A DNA stretch of 64,000 nt from an uncultured Thermoanaerobaculum sp. Lineage in GTDB: Bacteria > Acidobacteriota > Thermoanaerobaculia > Thermoanaerobaculales > Thermoanaerobaculaceae. Both the position numbers and the translations under genes were made by a program. The notes under the pieces are model-generated. The model did not search any database. It had not been told where the DNA came from and worked only from the letters and a program-made list of their open reading frames with translations. Below, one piece after another: positions 1-9,594 of the stretch. Numbering within the stretch: position 1 is the first letter of the stretch; each line of letters begins with the position of its first letter. The stretch lies in assembly GCA_937934115.1 (NCBI GenBank), contig CALHAH010000006.1, positions 1-64,000 of the forward strand. Direction: 5' to 3'.

Positions 1-26
1 TTGCAGCGACAACCTGCTACGGTAGT

Positions 27-127
27 CTCGTTGGCAGCCGCCAAACAAAGAGCTTGTGGCTTTTCTCCCTACCACCCCAGTGGAAAAGCCATTCTGCGGG
101 CTTCCCGCCGCACGGGTGCGTGCCGTG
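27..127 (+). repeat. Copy 1 of a ~101-nt structured repeat with four successive hairpins
   Basis: Gapless alignment to 3792-3892 with 71/101 identities by hand. Hairpins: TTGGC-AGCC-GCCAA; TGGCTTTTC...GAAAAGCCA; GCGGG-CTT-CCCGC; GCACG-GGTG-CGTGC. Confidence 0.75.
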
Positions 128-1193
128 CCTTAAGCATGACCCGGAAATGGAGAAAATGCCCCCTCGCAGCAAGCCGGGGGCGGGTGCCTCGGTGTATGCT
201 TCTGGGGTGCAGCACGCGCGTTGGGGCCAGCTGAGTAGCCGGTGGAGGGTCACCGATAGTTCTGGCGGTGGGGTAGCAAGCAACGACTTTTACCCCTATG
301 GTACTCCCGCGGCTACTACGGGTTTGCAAGCGAGCTGGTTTTCGGGGTACGAGTTCGAGCGCCAAAACACGGCCAGCACCTACGCGGATGTCCCGTGCTT
401 ATGGCACGCCCGGTGGTACTTTGCGCCTGTGACGCGCTTTCTCTCCCCGGATCCTTTGCGCGGCGATGTCTTTTCCCCGCAGAGCTTGAATCTCTTTGCC
501 TACGTTGGGGCTAACCCCACAAATTTTGTGGATCCGTGGGGGTTGATGGCGTCGGGCGCGGTGGGGGGTGGGAAACAATTTCAGGAGAGGGATGGAAATT
601 GTGCTGGGGATAACCCTGAGGATCCTGATTGTCCAAGGTTTTCCGAAGAGGTAACGGTGACGGCCAATGCGATCTGGGCCGGGGGAAGGTTTAACCTTGG
701 GGTTCCGTGGCCATGGATAGAGGGTGTGCAGCTTTACGTGGATCGCTACGTGGCGGGTGATACGTTCTTCGGCCGAGCCGGTGTAGCAAACGATCTTGGT
801 TTAGGCGCTTCTTTAAGGCGCTTTTTTAATACCATCGCTGCGAATACCGATGCCGGAGCGAGCCTTAACCTATGGTACCTGAATATCACCGCGTCTTTTG
901 ACCAATACGGATGGGACAGGGGCTTTCTGTCTTCCCTTGCCGTGAATGAAAATGTATCACTATTTAACGTAGGGGCTGATCTCTGGGTAGCGGTTTTTTC
1001 GAGTGATCGAGTGAGATTAAGAAATGATCTTATGGGAATTGAGTTTGGTATCCCTCCAGTTTTCCCCTGGTCTGTCGAAGTCCTTAGTGAGAAAAGAGGG
1101 GGAAGGTTTGCTGGGCTCGTCGTCCATTTCGGCGTTGGCTCTTACCTGCCCCCTGCTTTAACTCATTATCCAGCATTTCCTCACTTAAGGTGA
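54..1193 (+). CDS. RHS-repeat-associated core C-terminal fragment with a variable C-terminal tip; 5' end not native (starts in the repeat element)
   Basis: RHS core signature ARWYFAPVTRFLSPDPLRGDVFSPQSLNLFAYVGANPTNFVDPWGL, then ~210 aa of unrelated tip. N-terminal ~45 residues are a translation of the repeat element. Confidence 0.8.
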   Translation: MWLFSLPPQWKSHSAGFPPHGCVPCLKHDPEMEKMPPRSKPGAGASVYASGVQHARWGQLSSRWRVTDSSGGGVASNDFYPYGTPAATTGLQASWFSGYEFERQNTASTYADVPCLWHARWYFAPVTRFLSPDPLRGDVFSPQSLNLFAYVGANPTNFVDPWGLMASGAVGGGKQFQERDGNCAGDNPEDPDCPRFSEEVTVTANAIWAGGRFNLGVPWPWIEGVQLYVDRYVAGDTFFGRAGVANDLGLGASLRRFFNTIAANTDAGASLNLWYLNITASFDQYGWDRGFLSSLAVNENVSLFNVGADLWVAVFSSDRVRLRNDLMGIEFGIPPVFPWSVEVLSEKRGGRFAGLVVHFGVGSYLPPALTHYPAFPHLR

Positions 1194-1217
1194 AAACTGA
1201 GAACACAGGGGGTCGAA

Positions 1218-1682
1218 ATGCCGTCTGAAGCCTGGCTTTTCTCGTTGATGCTAATAGTCCTTGAATGGATAGCCATCGGGTACCTTTACGCTGGCTTCTC
1301 CACCTCTGAGAAGGCTTTGATGAGAAGGCTTTTCCGCCTAAATCCGGTTTTGAGGAAATGGAAAGACTCCACGAACTCTCGGATATTCCGAGTCACCGGA
1401 ATGGCCATGGCTTTTAGTATCCTTATACTCACAGTAGGTTTTATCGTGGCTCGATCGGTTTCGGCTTCACAGCTTATCCTTGATTTCCTACTGGCCGGCA
1501 TAGGGCTTTGGTATGGAGGTGAGGCGGTCTGGCCTAAAGAGGGCGGGCCAATGTTACGGTTTTTGCTTTCCCACCATGAAGCGCCGAGACCGCTGCTTTC
1601 GTTTGGTTACCGCGCCATGCTGGCCGTAACTGCCTTAGGTTTGCTTTCTTATGCTTTTAGGGTTTTGACTGAGAATGCTTGA
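1218..1682 (+). CDS. Small integral membrane protein, candidate immunity protein for the preceding RHS tip
   Basis: 154 aa with several hydrophobic segments (WLFSLMLIVLEWIAIGYLY, MAMAFSILILTVGFIVA). Directly follows the RHS tip by 24 bp. Confidence 0.5.
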   Translation: MPSEAWLFSLMLIVLEWIAIGYLYAGFSTSEKALMRRLFRLNPVLRKWKDSTNSRIFRVTGMAMAFSILILTVGFIVARSVSASQLILDFLLAGIGLWYGGEAVWPKEGGPMLRFLLSHHEAPRPLLSFGYRAMLAVTALGLLSYAFRVLTENA

Positions 1683-3046
1683 AAAGGTGGGTTACATGGC
1701 AAAAATGCACGTTCGTTACGGTTTACTTTTTTAGCTGCTTTCTCGGAACACGGGGACGTGACCAGGAATCGTCGCTGAAGGTGGGCTCTGGGGAAGTGGA
1801 GGTGGTGTGGTACCCGAGGGTGGTGGGGTACGGCGGTTTGGGGGTGCGGGCGGCGGAAGTTATTCCCCGGCGGCGGGTGGATTTTCGCTATCAAGACGGG
1901 ATGCTGGTGGGGGTGTTGCCGTACTACGTGTCGTTATGGCGGTATCAACCCAGCTTTTTGCCCTTGGAGGTGGTGCATGCGGCGCGGGGTGTGGTGGTGG
2001 GGTGCGGGGTGAAGGATGTGGTGGAGGTGGATGTTGGGACCATGATGGCGCGGCCGAGGAGGGTGTACACCGACGGGGCGGTCAACCTGGATTATCCACC
2101 TGGGGAGGGTGATTGGTCGGAAGGGGTGTTTTCTTACGATGGCGTGGGTAACCTCACGGGGCTGGCGGCGGATGGGTTGAAAGCGGAAGACGAAACCTAC
2201 ACGTATGACCGGCTGACGAGGCTGGTGCGGTGGCAGAGGCGGCAAGGGGCAACCACCCTTGCCAATGAAAGCTACGGCTTTGATGCCTTTGGCAACCTCA
2301 CAAGCTACGCGGGGCGGACGCTGGCCACCGACCCTGCCACCAACCGGCTTTTTGCTGCCAGCTACGACGCCTCGGGGAACCTCACCGCCTGGGCGGGGTT
2401 CAGCTACACTTAGGATGTGCTGCATCAGATGACGGAAATGCAAGGCAACGGTCTTTTTCGGCGCTTTGCCTACACGGCGGCAGGTGAGCGCATCCTGGAG
2501 TGGGACCAGAATGGGTCGCGGTACACCGTAAGCCTGCGGGGTCTGGGCAATGAAGTTTTGCGGGAAGTGACGTACGCGTACACCGCGGAAAGCAACACGT
2601 GGCAGGTGTTTTGGGAGAAGGACACCATTTGGGGTGGGGGAAGGCTTGTGGCAAGTGTTTCGAGGAAAGAAGGCATTCAGCATTACCACGTGGATCACTT
2701 GAGTTCACCGCGCATGGTCACCAACCGCTGCGGTCAGCGGGTAAAGCTTTTCGATCACAACCCTTGGGGGTTGGACCGCTTTGCCAGCGTGCAAGACTCT
2801 GAGCGCCACCGCTTCACCGCGCATCAAAGGGACCTGGGTCTTTTAGACCGCAGCTGGGATGATGTGGACTTTATGCATGCGCGGTTTTACAGCGCGTACT
2901 TGGGACGGATGTACTCACCGGATCCCGTGCGTGGCGATGGGTTTTTTTCCTGGTTTTGGAAACCTCTTTTACCCCGCTGCTTTTCCCAAGAAAGCCGCTT
3001 TCGAGAGGGCGAGGGCTTACTCCTGAAGGGATGGGCATGGATTTGA
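1679..3046 (+). pseudogene. RHS repeat core protein, interrupted by in-frame TAG at 2411-2413 and 3' truncated
   Basis: ORFs 1679-2413 and 2417-3046 share a frame. RHS motifs continue across the stop: FDAFGNLTSYAGRTL...FSYT*DVLHQMTEMQGNGLFRRFAYTAAGERILEW...HVDHLSSPRMVT...YLGRMYSPDPVRGD. The core then ends without the NPxxxxDPxG segment. Confidence 0.75.
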
Positions 3047-3278
3047 ACCAGGGTGGTCTGCCCACTCCCCATCGGTGTGTGCAGCGGCCAACTCCCGCCG
3101 TTTCTCGTCCTCGGGGGCAGCCAACTCCGCTGGCATAACGGGAAGTGCAACACCCCCGCGCACGATGCGACGCAATCCGCGAGGGCGTGCCAAAGTTTAG
3201 GGGCGACGCCGGTTGCTTCGTGGCGTTCCTGGTGTGCTTGTTTAACGGCGTCGTGACGGTTGCCAAGACCGTACGGGA

Positions 3279-3596
3279 GTGATGCAGCATTTGATCGTGT
3301 CGGAGTTGGAACGAGTGCGGCAGCAGTTGGCTGCGGTCAGGGCGGCTCCGGATTTGCCCCATTGGCGGTTAGATGATGCGAATTTGCAGTTGGCAGACCA
3401 AAGCCGGCGCATGGAAGCGGTGCGGGAGGAGCGCATTCTTCGGGCTGATGCTATGAATGGCAGGTTTGACAAGCTGCACGAGGGTCCACGGAACCTGGCG
3501 ATGGCTGCGGCGCGACGGGTGGAGCAAGAGCGCTGGGAGCGGAGGGTGGGGGAGGTGGCAAGAGAGGTTTTAGGGCTTACGCAAAAGGTGGCTTAA
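3279..3596 (+). CDS. Hypothetical protein, predicted coiled-coil
   Basis: 105 aa ORF rich in E/R/A/L heptads (SELERVRQQLAAVRAA...AAARRVEQERWERRVGEVAREVLGL). Confidence 0.4.
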   Translation: MMQHLIVSELERVRQQLAAVRAAPDLPHWRLDDANLQLADQSRRMEAVREERILRADAMNGRFDKLHEGPRNLAMAAARRVEQERWERRVGEVAREVLGLTQKVA

Positions 3597-3791
3597 GCCT
3601 GGGTATTTTGGCTCGCAGGATTTGAGGTCAAGGCGGGCTGAAAGCGCAAAAAATGTTTTTCCCAGCGCTCTTCCTGGTTTCTAAGCCCTTGTGTTTAGCG
3701 CTGCTCCCGGGGATCAAGCTCTGGGTGCCAGCGGGATTTTTGCTCTTGACCCGCATCCTCCAGTGTTCCACGTGACGGCATGGGGGCAATT

Positions 3792-3892
3792 TCCGCTGCC
3801 AGCCGCTGGACAAAGCCCCCGTGGGTCTCTTTGCAACTCCCCCAGTGGGAGAGGCTATCTTTGGGCTTCCCGCCGCAAGGGTCCTTGCCGTG
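3792..3892 (+). repeat. Copy 2 of the ~101-nt structured repeat, direct orientation relative to copy 1
   Basis: Gapless alignment to 27-127. Stems largely preserved with compensatory changes. 3' hairpin GCAAG-GGTC-CTTGC. Confidence 0.75.
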
Positions 3893-3970
3893 ATGAAAGA
3901 AAGGCACAGCGCAAAGACGAAGTTCTCACTGGATCACATTGCGCCGAGCGTATTACCTTGCGGGTGGGAG

Positions 3971-5245
3971 CTAGAGCTTGCTCCCGGCAACCCCTTCGTC
4001 CCCGTAAACTTTTTCGTCCACAAGATCGGCCCCAGCAGCATCGGCTTCCACGTCCCGGGCTTGAGGTTTTTCCTGCAGGAACTGCCGGTAAAACTCGTGT
4101 TGGATGACGGCACGCATGACTTCGTTGGTGCCAGTCCAAATAGTGATGAGGCGCACGTCGCGCAAAAGCTTTTCCACGGGATAAATGTTGGTGTACCCAA
4201 TGCCACCCAGGATTTGCATGGCATGGTTGACAACCGTCCACGCGGTGTCGGTGGCAAACATTTTGGCCTCGGAAACCAGGCGCCGTACCAGCGAAGGATC
4301 TTCGCCACCATCCACTGCAGCAGCCGCGCCATGGTTAAGGGCGCGGGCGGCATCTAGAAGCGTGAGGCTGTCGGCAATCTTGAAGGAAACACCTTGAAAC
4401 TGGCGGATTTTCTGGCCAAAGGCCCGCCGGCGATCGGCGTAACGAGCAGCAATTTCCATGGCCGCCCGGCCCATACCTACGGCGCCCCCGGCAGAGGTGA
4501 GGCGCTCGGGGATCATCATTTGGTGAAAAACCTCGGTGCCCCGACCAATGCCGGCGTCACCGCCCACCACGTTTTCTACAGGTACCCGGCAGTCCCGAAA
4601 AACCAAACGACCGGTACCACCCCCGCGGGTACCCATCAGGCCATAGACGTGGTGAACCTCCACCCCTGGCCCACGCTCCACCAGGAAGGCGGTCATGCCC
4701 TTTTTGGGGTCGGGCTCGTCCGCAAGGCGTCCGTAAACTAAAAAGAGGTCCGCACCCTCGGCGCCCACCACAAAGCGCTTTTGACCGTTGAGCACAAAGT
4801 GATTGCCCTCCCGCCGGGCGGTGGTGGTAGCGCCAAAGAAGTCCGAGCCCCCCCGGGGCTCGGTGAGGGCTTCGGCCACAGCCAGTTCACCTTTGAGCAT
4901 GGGAACAAGGAAACGTTTTTTTTGTTCTTCGGTGCCAAAAACCGCTATGGCCTCGCCCACAATGGAAACCAACGACCAAAGGCACGCAAGGCTGGTGCCC
5001 AGGACCCCCACCTCCTCCAGGGCCACCATCTCCACGGTCCACGGTAAGGCACGGCCACCGTAAGCTTGGGGAAAACGCAACCCCAAGAGGTTGCGGCGTC
5101 CAGCTTCTTGGAGAAACTCGCGCGGGAAGACCACCTTCTCTGCGTCCATGTCCAAGAGAAGCTGTCGCGGCACGGATTTCACAAAATCCCTCATTTGGTC
5201 GCGAACTTCACGTTGTTGGGCGGTTATGGTTTTTTCGCTAATCAT
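3971..5245 (-). CDS. Acyl-CoA dehydrogenase
   Basis: [80 protein letters not shown]. Confidence 0.93.
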   Translation of the reverse strand: MISEKTITAQQREVRDQMRDFVKSVPRQLLLDMDAEKVVFPREFLQEAGRRNLLGLRFPQAYGGRALPWTVEMVALEEVGVLGTSLACLWSLVSIVGEAIAVFGTEEQKKRFLVPMLKGELAVAEALTEPRGGSDFFGATTTARREGNHFVLNGQKRFVVGAEGADLFLVYGRLADEPDPKKGMTAFLVERGPGVEVHHVYGLMGTRGGGTGRLVFRDCRVPVENVVGGDAGIGRGTEVFHQMMIPERLTSAGGAVGMGRAAMEIAARYADRRRAFGQKIRQFQGVSFKIADSLTLLDAARALNHGAAAAVDGGEDPSLVRRLVSEAKMFATDTAWTVVNHAMQILGGIGYTNIYPVEKLLRDVRLITIWTGTNEVMRAVIQHEFYRQFLQEKPQARDVEADAAGADLVDEKVYGDEGVAGSKL

Positions 5246-5399
5246 GGCAGACCCTCCGCGCTGCCGTGATTCTAAGACAGAAATGAAACCAAAGGAACGA
5301 GGGATGCCTGGGGCAGGGAAGACGCGTTGCGTGAAAAAGCCAGAGCGCAGGGGAAAACCTCCAACACACAGGAAACGTAAAAATCAATTGGAGGTCTCG

Positions 5400-7451
5400 A
5401 TGCTGCACCAGCTGGGTGTGTTTTTGATTTTGGCGGCTGCCCAAGAAACTGAAGCGCGGTGGCATCGCCTCCCGCCGCCGGTGTACGAGGTGACTATGGA
5501 GGTACGCCTGAACCCCGAGGATCGCACCCTCCAGGGGCGGGAGGTACTGCTTTGGAAAAACACCACAAGCCAACCCACTGATGAGCTTCAGTTTCACCTC
5601 TACCTAAACGCTTTTGCCAACAACCAAAGCACGTTTTTTCGCGAATCCGGTGGGTCGCTGCGGGATATTGGGATGCCCAAGGACGGGTGGGGGTTCCTTG
5701 TGGTGGACAGCATCAAAACGGTCGAAGGGCACGACCTCAAGGCCACGGAAGAATTTCTCCAACCGGATGATGGCAACCCCTTTGACCGCACGGTGGTACG
5801 TTACCGGCTTCCGGCGCCGTTGCCCCCGGGGGAAACGGTGACAGTGGAGATCAATTTTCACGGAAAACTCCCGCGGGTATTCGCGCGCAACGGGGTGCAT
5901 AAGGATTTCATTCTGGCTGCCCAATGGTTTCCAAAAATTGCGGTTTTTGAAGATGCAGGGGTGCGGGGGCGGCAGGAGGCTGGTTGGAATTGCCATCAGT
6001 ACCATGCCCACAGCGAGTTTTACGCTGATTTCGGCAACTACGACGTGACCGTGGCTTTGCCTGCCCGCTACGCGGGAAAGATTGGCGCCACGGGAAGAAA
6101 AGTAGAGGAAAAAATCGAAGCCGATACCGTGACCGCGCGCTTTGTGCAGGAAGGGGTTACCGACTTTGCCTGGACCGCCGATCCGCGTTTTGTGGTGGTG
6201 GAGGATGTTTTCGATCCGGCCGTGGATGTGCCCAAGGCCAAGCAGGGGGAGCTGGCTACGCTTTTGGGTGTAGCGCCGGAAGAACTCACCTTGGCGCCGG
6301 TTGCAATTACCTTGTTGCTGCAACCGGCTAACCGGGCGCAAGCGTCACGCTACTTACGGGCTTTAAAGGTAGCCATGTGGGGTTATGGCTTGCGCTTAGG
6401 CCCGTACCCCTACCCACACATCACGTTGGTGGACCCACCCCGCGGTGCCATGGGAGCCGGTGGTATGGAGTACATGACGTTTATTACCTTGGGAACCCAC
6501 CCGCTTTTTAACCTGCCTTTTTTCCAAGAAATTCGCGTACCCGAGGGCGTGACCATCCATGAGTTTGGCCACAACTACTGGATGGGCATGATTGCTTCCA
6601 ACGAGTTTGAGGAACCCTGGATGGACGAGGGTATCAACAGCTTTTACGACATGACCATCATGGACGAGGTGTACGGCGCGGATACACGCTTTTGGGGATT
6701 GGAGATTTCCGCTCTTGAAAACAACCACGCGGCCTTGAGCCGCGACACGTACTCCGACCCTATGGTGCGGGAAGCGTGGAAGTTCCGCCCCGGCACCTAT
6801 GGCTTTCACTCCTACCCGCGGCCGGCAATAACTTTGAAGCACCTGGAGGGGTTGGTGGGCCCGTCTGCCTTTCACCGGGCCATGCGGTATTTCTTCCAAA
6901 AGTGGCAGTTTCGGCACCCGTCTACGGAGGATTTTGTAAGAGCCTTCCAAGAATCCGTTGGGCAAGACCTCTCCTGGTTTTTTTCCCAGGCCTTTTACGC
7001 GGCGGCACCCCTTGATTACGGGGTGCGCAGCGTGAGCACCCGGAAGGTAGGCAAAGACCGCGGCTACCTGTTTCGCAACGGCCAACCCACGTTGGTGGCG
7101 GAAGAAGACGCGGATGAGAAAAGCCGGCACCACGATTCTTTCGTTTCCCGCGTGGTGCTGGAACGCTTGGGCGAGTTCATCCACCCGGTGGAGGTGGAGC
7201 TGGTTTTCGAGGACGGCACCCGGCAGCGGCACCGCTGGGATGGACAGGAAAAGTGGACCCTCATCGAGGTGGTTGCTCCCACCAAGCTGGTGTCTGCAGA
7301 AGTGGATCCCGATCACCTCATGGCTTTGGATTACAACCGCTGGAACAACAGCAAGCGGGTGAAACCATCGTGGGCACCGGTGGCAAAGATTATGGAAGTG
7401 GTTTGGTTTTGGCTACAGAACCTGTTCAGCCTTACGGGTCTTGTGGGGTGA
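5400..7451 (+). CDS. M1-family (gluzincin) metallopeptidase
   Basis: HEFGHNYWMGMIASNEFEEPWMDEGINSFY (HExxH-x18-E) and RGAMGAGGMEY (GxMEN-like). ATG at 5400 preceded by GGAGG. Confidence 0.9.
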   Translation: MLHQLGVFLILAAAQETEARWHRLPPPVYEVTMEVRLNPEDRTLQGREVLLWKNTTSQPTDELQFHLYLNAFANNQSTFFRESGGSLRDIGMPKDGWGFLVVDSIKTVEGHDLKATEEFLQPDDGNPFDRTVVRYRLPAPLPPGETVTVEINFHGKLPRVFARNGVHKDFILAAQWFPKIAVFEDAGVRGRQEAGWNCHQYHAHSEFYADFGNYDVTVALPARYAGKIGATGRKVEEKIEADTVTARFVQEGVTDFAWTADPRFVVVEDVFDPAVDVPKAKQGELATLLGVAPEELTLAPVAITLLLQPANRAQASRYLRALKVAMWGYGLRLGPYPYPHITLVDPPRGAMGAGGMEYMTFITLGTHPLFNLPFFQEIRVPEGVTIHEFGHNYWMGMIASNEFEEPWMDEGINSFYDMTIMDEVYGADTRFWGLEISALENNHAALSRDTYSDPMVREAWKFRPGTYGFHSYPRPAITLKHLEGLVGPSAFHRAMRYFFQKWQFRHPSTEDFVRAFQESVGQDLSWFFSQAFYAAAPLDYGVRSVSTRKVGKDRGYLFRNGQPTLVAEEDADEKSRHHDSFVSRVVLERLGEFIHPVEVELVFEDGTRQRHRWDGQEKWTLIEVVAPTKLVSAEVDPDHLMALDYNRWNNSKRVKPSWAPVAKIMEVVWFWLQNLFSLTGLVG

Positions 7452-7453
7452 GT

Positions 7454-8395
7454 ATGAGGTTTTTGCACGCGTGGAGACAAGGTGTACGGCAGGCAAGGAG
7501 TCGCCCCAGGCTGGTTTTGCTCTTGTACATGGTGCCTTTGCTTCCCGCTTTGGGGTTGGCCATGTTGGTCCTTGCCACCGTGGCGCCGGTGTGGGGTCGG
7601 TCTTTGTTTGCGCAAAAGGTGCTCACGGGCTCATGGTTCGGCGTGTGGCGGCACTTTACCGCAATCCCTGAAAACCATTTGCCCGTGGTGCTAGGTCCCG
7701 GTTTGCTGTTGGCGCTGGTGGGGACGGTGGTGGCACAGGTGGTGCTCTCGGCGGGAATTTTTGCCGCGTTATTTGGGGATCGGGCCGCGCAGGGTGGCGA
7801 CGTTTGTGGTGGCATGCGCCATTTTGCCTTTCCTTTTTTCCGCAGCTTTCTGTGGTTTTTTTTGGGTTTGGGGCTTGCCGCCGCGGCTTGCGGAGCCGTA
7901 GTCCGAGGGTTCTTCAAGCTTGCGGAAAACCAAGCGGATGCCCGTTGGGACCTGGCGGGCGTTCTGGTGGCAGGTGTTCTATTTTTTTTGCTTTATGTGC
8001 CGCTACGAGGAGCCTACGACCTTTCCCGGATGGCGACGGTGCGCCACGGGGACAGAAAAACACTGCGTGGTTTTTTCAAGGCTTTACTTGCCGTGCTACG
8101 CCACCCCGTGCTTTTTTTCCCGCTGTACGCTAGTTTTTTAATGGCCATCCTCGTTGTACACGCACTTTTTGGTTGGGCGCGCTTGGGATTTACCGGCAGT
8201 CACTGGTCAGGAATGGCCGCACTGGTGTTAGCGCAGCAAACGGTCATGCTTGTGCGCGGCTTCCTTCACCTGGGGTGTTGGGGGGCTGCCATGGAAGCGT
8301 ATCGGATGCTGGGGGAGGTTCGTTACTGCCGTGGCACGGATAAACCACTGGAGGCCCCTCCGCCGGCGGTTCCGTTGGAAGACGTTTTTCGCTAG
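7454..8395 (+). CDS. Multi-spanning membrane protein of unknown function
   Basis: Several hydrophobic segments. ATG 2 bp after the upstream stop, so likely co-transcribed with the M1 peptidase. Confidence 0.65.
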   Translation: MRFLHAWRQGVRQARSRPRLVLLLYMVPLLPALGLAMLVLATVAPVWGRSLFAQKVLTGSWFGVWRHFTAIPENHLPVVLGPGLLLALVGTVVAQVVLSAGIFAALFGDRAAQGGDVCGGMRHFAFPFFRSFLWFFLGLGLAAAACGAVVRGFFKLAENQADARWDLAGVLVAGVLFFLLYVPLRGAYDLSRMATVRHGDRKTLRGFFKALLAVLRHPVLFFPLYASFLMAILVVHALFGWARLGFTGSHWSGMAALVLAQQTVMLVRGFLHLGCWGAAMEAYRMLGEVRYCRGTDKPLEAPPPAVPLEDVFR

Positions 8396-8478
8396 CTGAG
8401 GGTAAAGGCCCGCCCACCGGGTTGTGCCCCATATGGAGTTCCGCTAGTCTCCCAGCGACTGGAGAAACGGGGGGGTTT

Positions 8479-9594
8479 TTGGAGAAAGCGTACGTAGCCT
8501 TGGCGGACGGGAGCATCTTTGAGGGATTCATGGCATCTGCCGGAGGCGCGAGCGGGGAGGTGGTTTTTAACACCTCCATGTTTGGCTACCAAGAGATGCT
8601 CACTGACCCCTCGTACCGAGGCCAAATCCTGGTGCTCACCACCCCGCACGTGGGGGTGGTGGGGACCAACCCCGAAGATTGGGAAAGTGGGAGGGTGTGG
8701 GCGGCCGCTCTGGTGGTGAGTGACTTGGTCACAGAACCCTCCTCCTGGCGTTCCCAGGCGAGCTTGCCGGCGTTTTTGGCGGAGGCGGGGGTGCCGGTGG
8801 GCTACGGCTTTGACACCCGGGCCGTGGTCCTTCACCTGCGTCAGCACGGAAGCCTCCCCGGTGTGTTGGTGGCAGGCGTAAGCCGCGAGCAAGCCCAAGC
8901 CTTGGCTCGGCAAGCAAAAGGCACCGACGGGCTGGATGTAACCGGAGATGTGAGCAGCGAGGAGGTGCAGCGTTTTTTTGCAGCCCCTTGGCGAAGACAG
9001 ACGCCCCCGAGCCGCGTGCGGGTGGGAGTTTTGGATTTTGGCGTGAAGTTGTCCATCCTTCGGGAACTGGTAGCCGCAGGAGCCGAGGTGGTGGTGGTTC
9101 CGGGAAAAGTTCCGTGGGAAGGGATCCCTGAAGAGCTGGACGGACTGGTGGTGTCCAACGGTCCCGGGGACCCAGCGGCAGTGGCCCATACGGTGCGTTT
9201 GCTTGAGAAAGGCCTTGGTCGCGTGCCCATTTTGGGAATTTGCCTAGGGCACCAGCTCCTGGGCTTAGCGCTGGGAGGCCGCACCTTTAAGCTCAAGTTT
9301 GGCCACCACGGGGCCAACCATCCCGTGCGGGATGAACGGACGCAGGCGGTTTGGATCACCTCCCAAAACCACAACTACGCGGTGGCAGCGGAAAGTTTGC
9401 CGCCGGATGTGCAGGTAAGCATGGTAAACCTCACCGACGGCTCGGTAGAAGGGCTATGGGCCCCCAAGCTTTGGGCTGAAGGTATTCAGTTTCACCCCGA
9501 AGCCGGACCAGGACCACATGATGCTTTGGGGGTCTTTGGCCAATTCGTGCAGAGGTGTCTTGCTTTTCGGGAGCAAAAGCGGTGCGAAGGGTAG
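8479..9594 (+). CDS. carA: Carbamoyl-phosphate synthase small subunit
   Basis: [40 protein letters not shown]; class I amidotransferase motif [21 protein letters not shown] start inferred (ORF open from 8422). Confidence 0.93.
   Translation: MEKAYVALADGSIFEGFMASAGGASGEVVFNTSMFGYQEMLTDPSYRGQILVLTTPHVGVVGTNPEDWESGRVWAAALVVSDLVTEPSSWRSQASLPAFLAEAGVPVGYGFDTRAVVLHLRQHGSLPGVLVAGVSREQAQALARQAKGTDGLDVTGDVSSEEVQRFFAAPWRRQTPPSRVRVGVLDFGVKLSILRELVAAGAEVVVVPGKVPWEGIPEELDGLVVSNGPGDPAAVAHTVRLLEKGLGRVPILGICLGHQLLGLALGGRTFKLKFGHHGANHPVRDERTQAVWITSQNHNYAVAAESLPPDVQVSMVNLTDGSVEGLWAPKLWAEGIQFHPEAGPGPHDALGVFGQFVQRCLAFREQKRCEG

Noticed and set aside
17-283. Minus-strand ORFs 17-283 and 3695-3907 sharing HGxxPCGGKP...LxHWGG peptides
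   Set aside because: The shared peptide is explained by the structured 101-nt repeat. Compensatory changes in stems, not codon-level conservation, argue against coding.
3764-3779. TGTTCCACGTGACGGC as a parS-like site
   Set aside because: Only 11/16 matches to TGTTTCACGTGAAACA, the right half-site is poor, and it is 40 kb from parAB.
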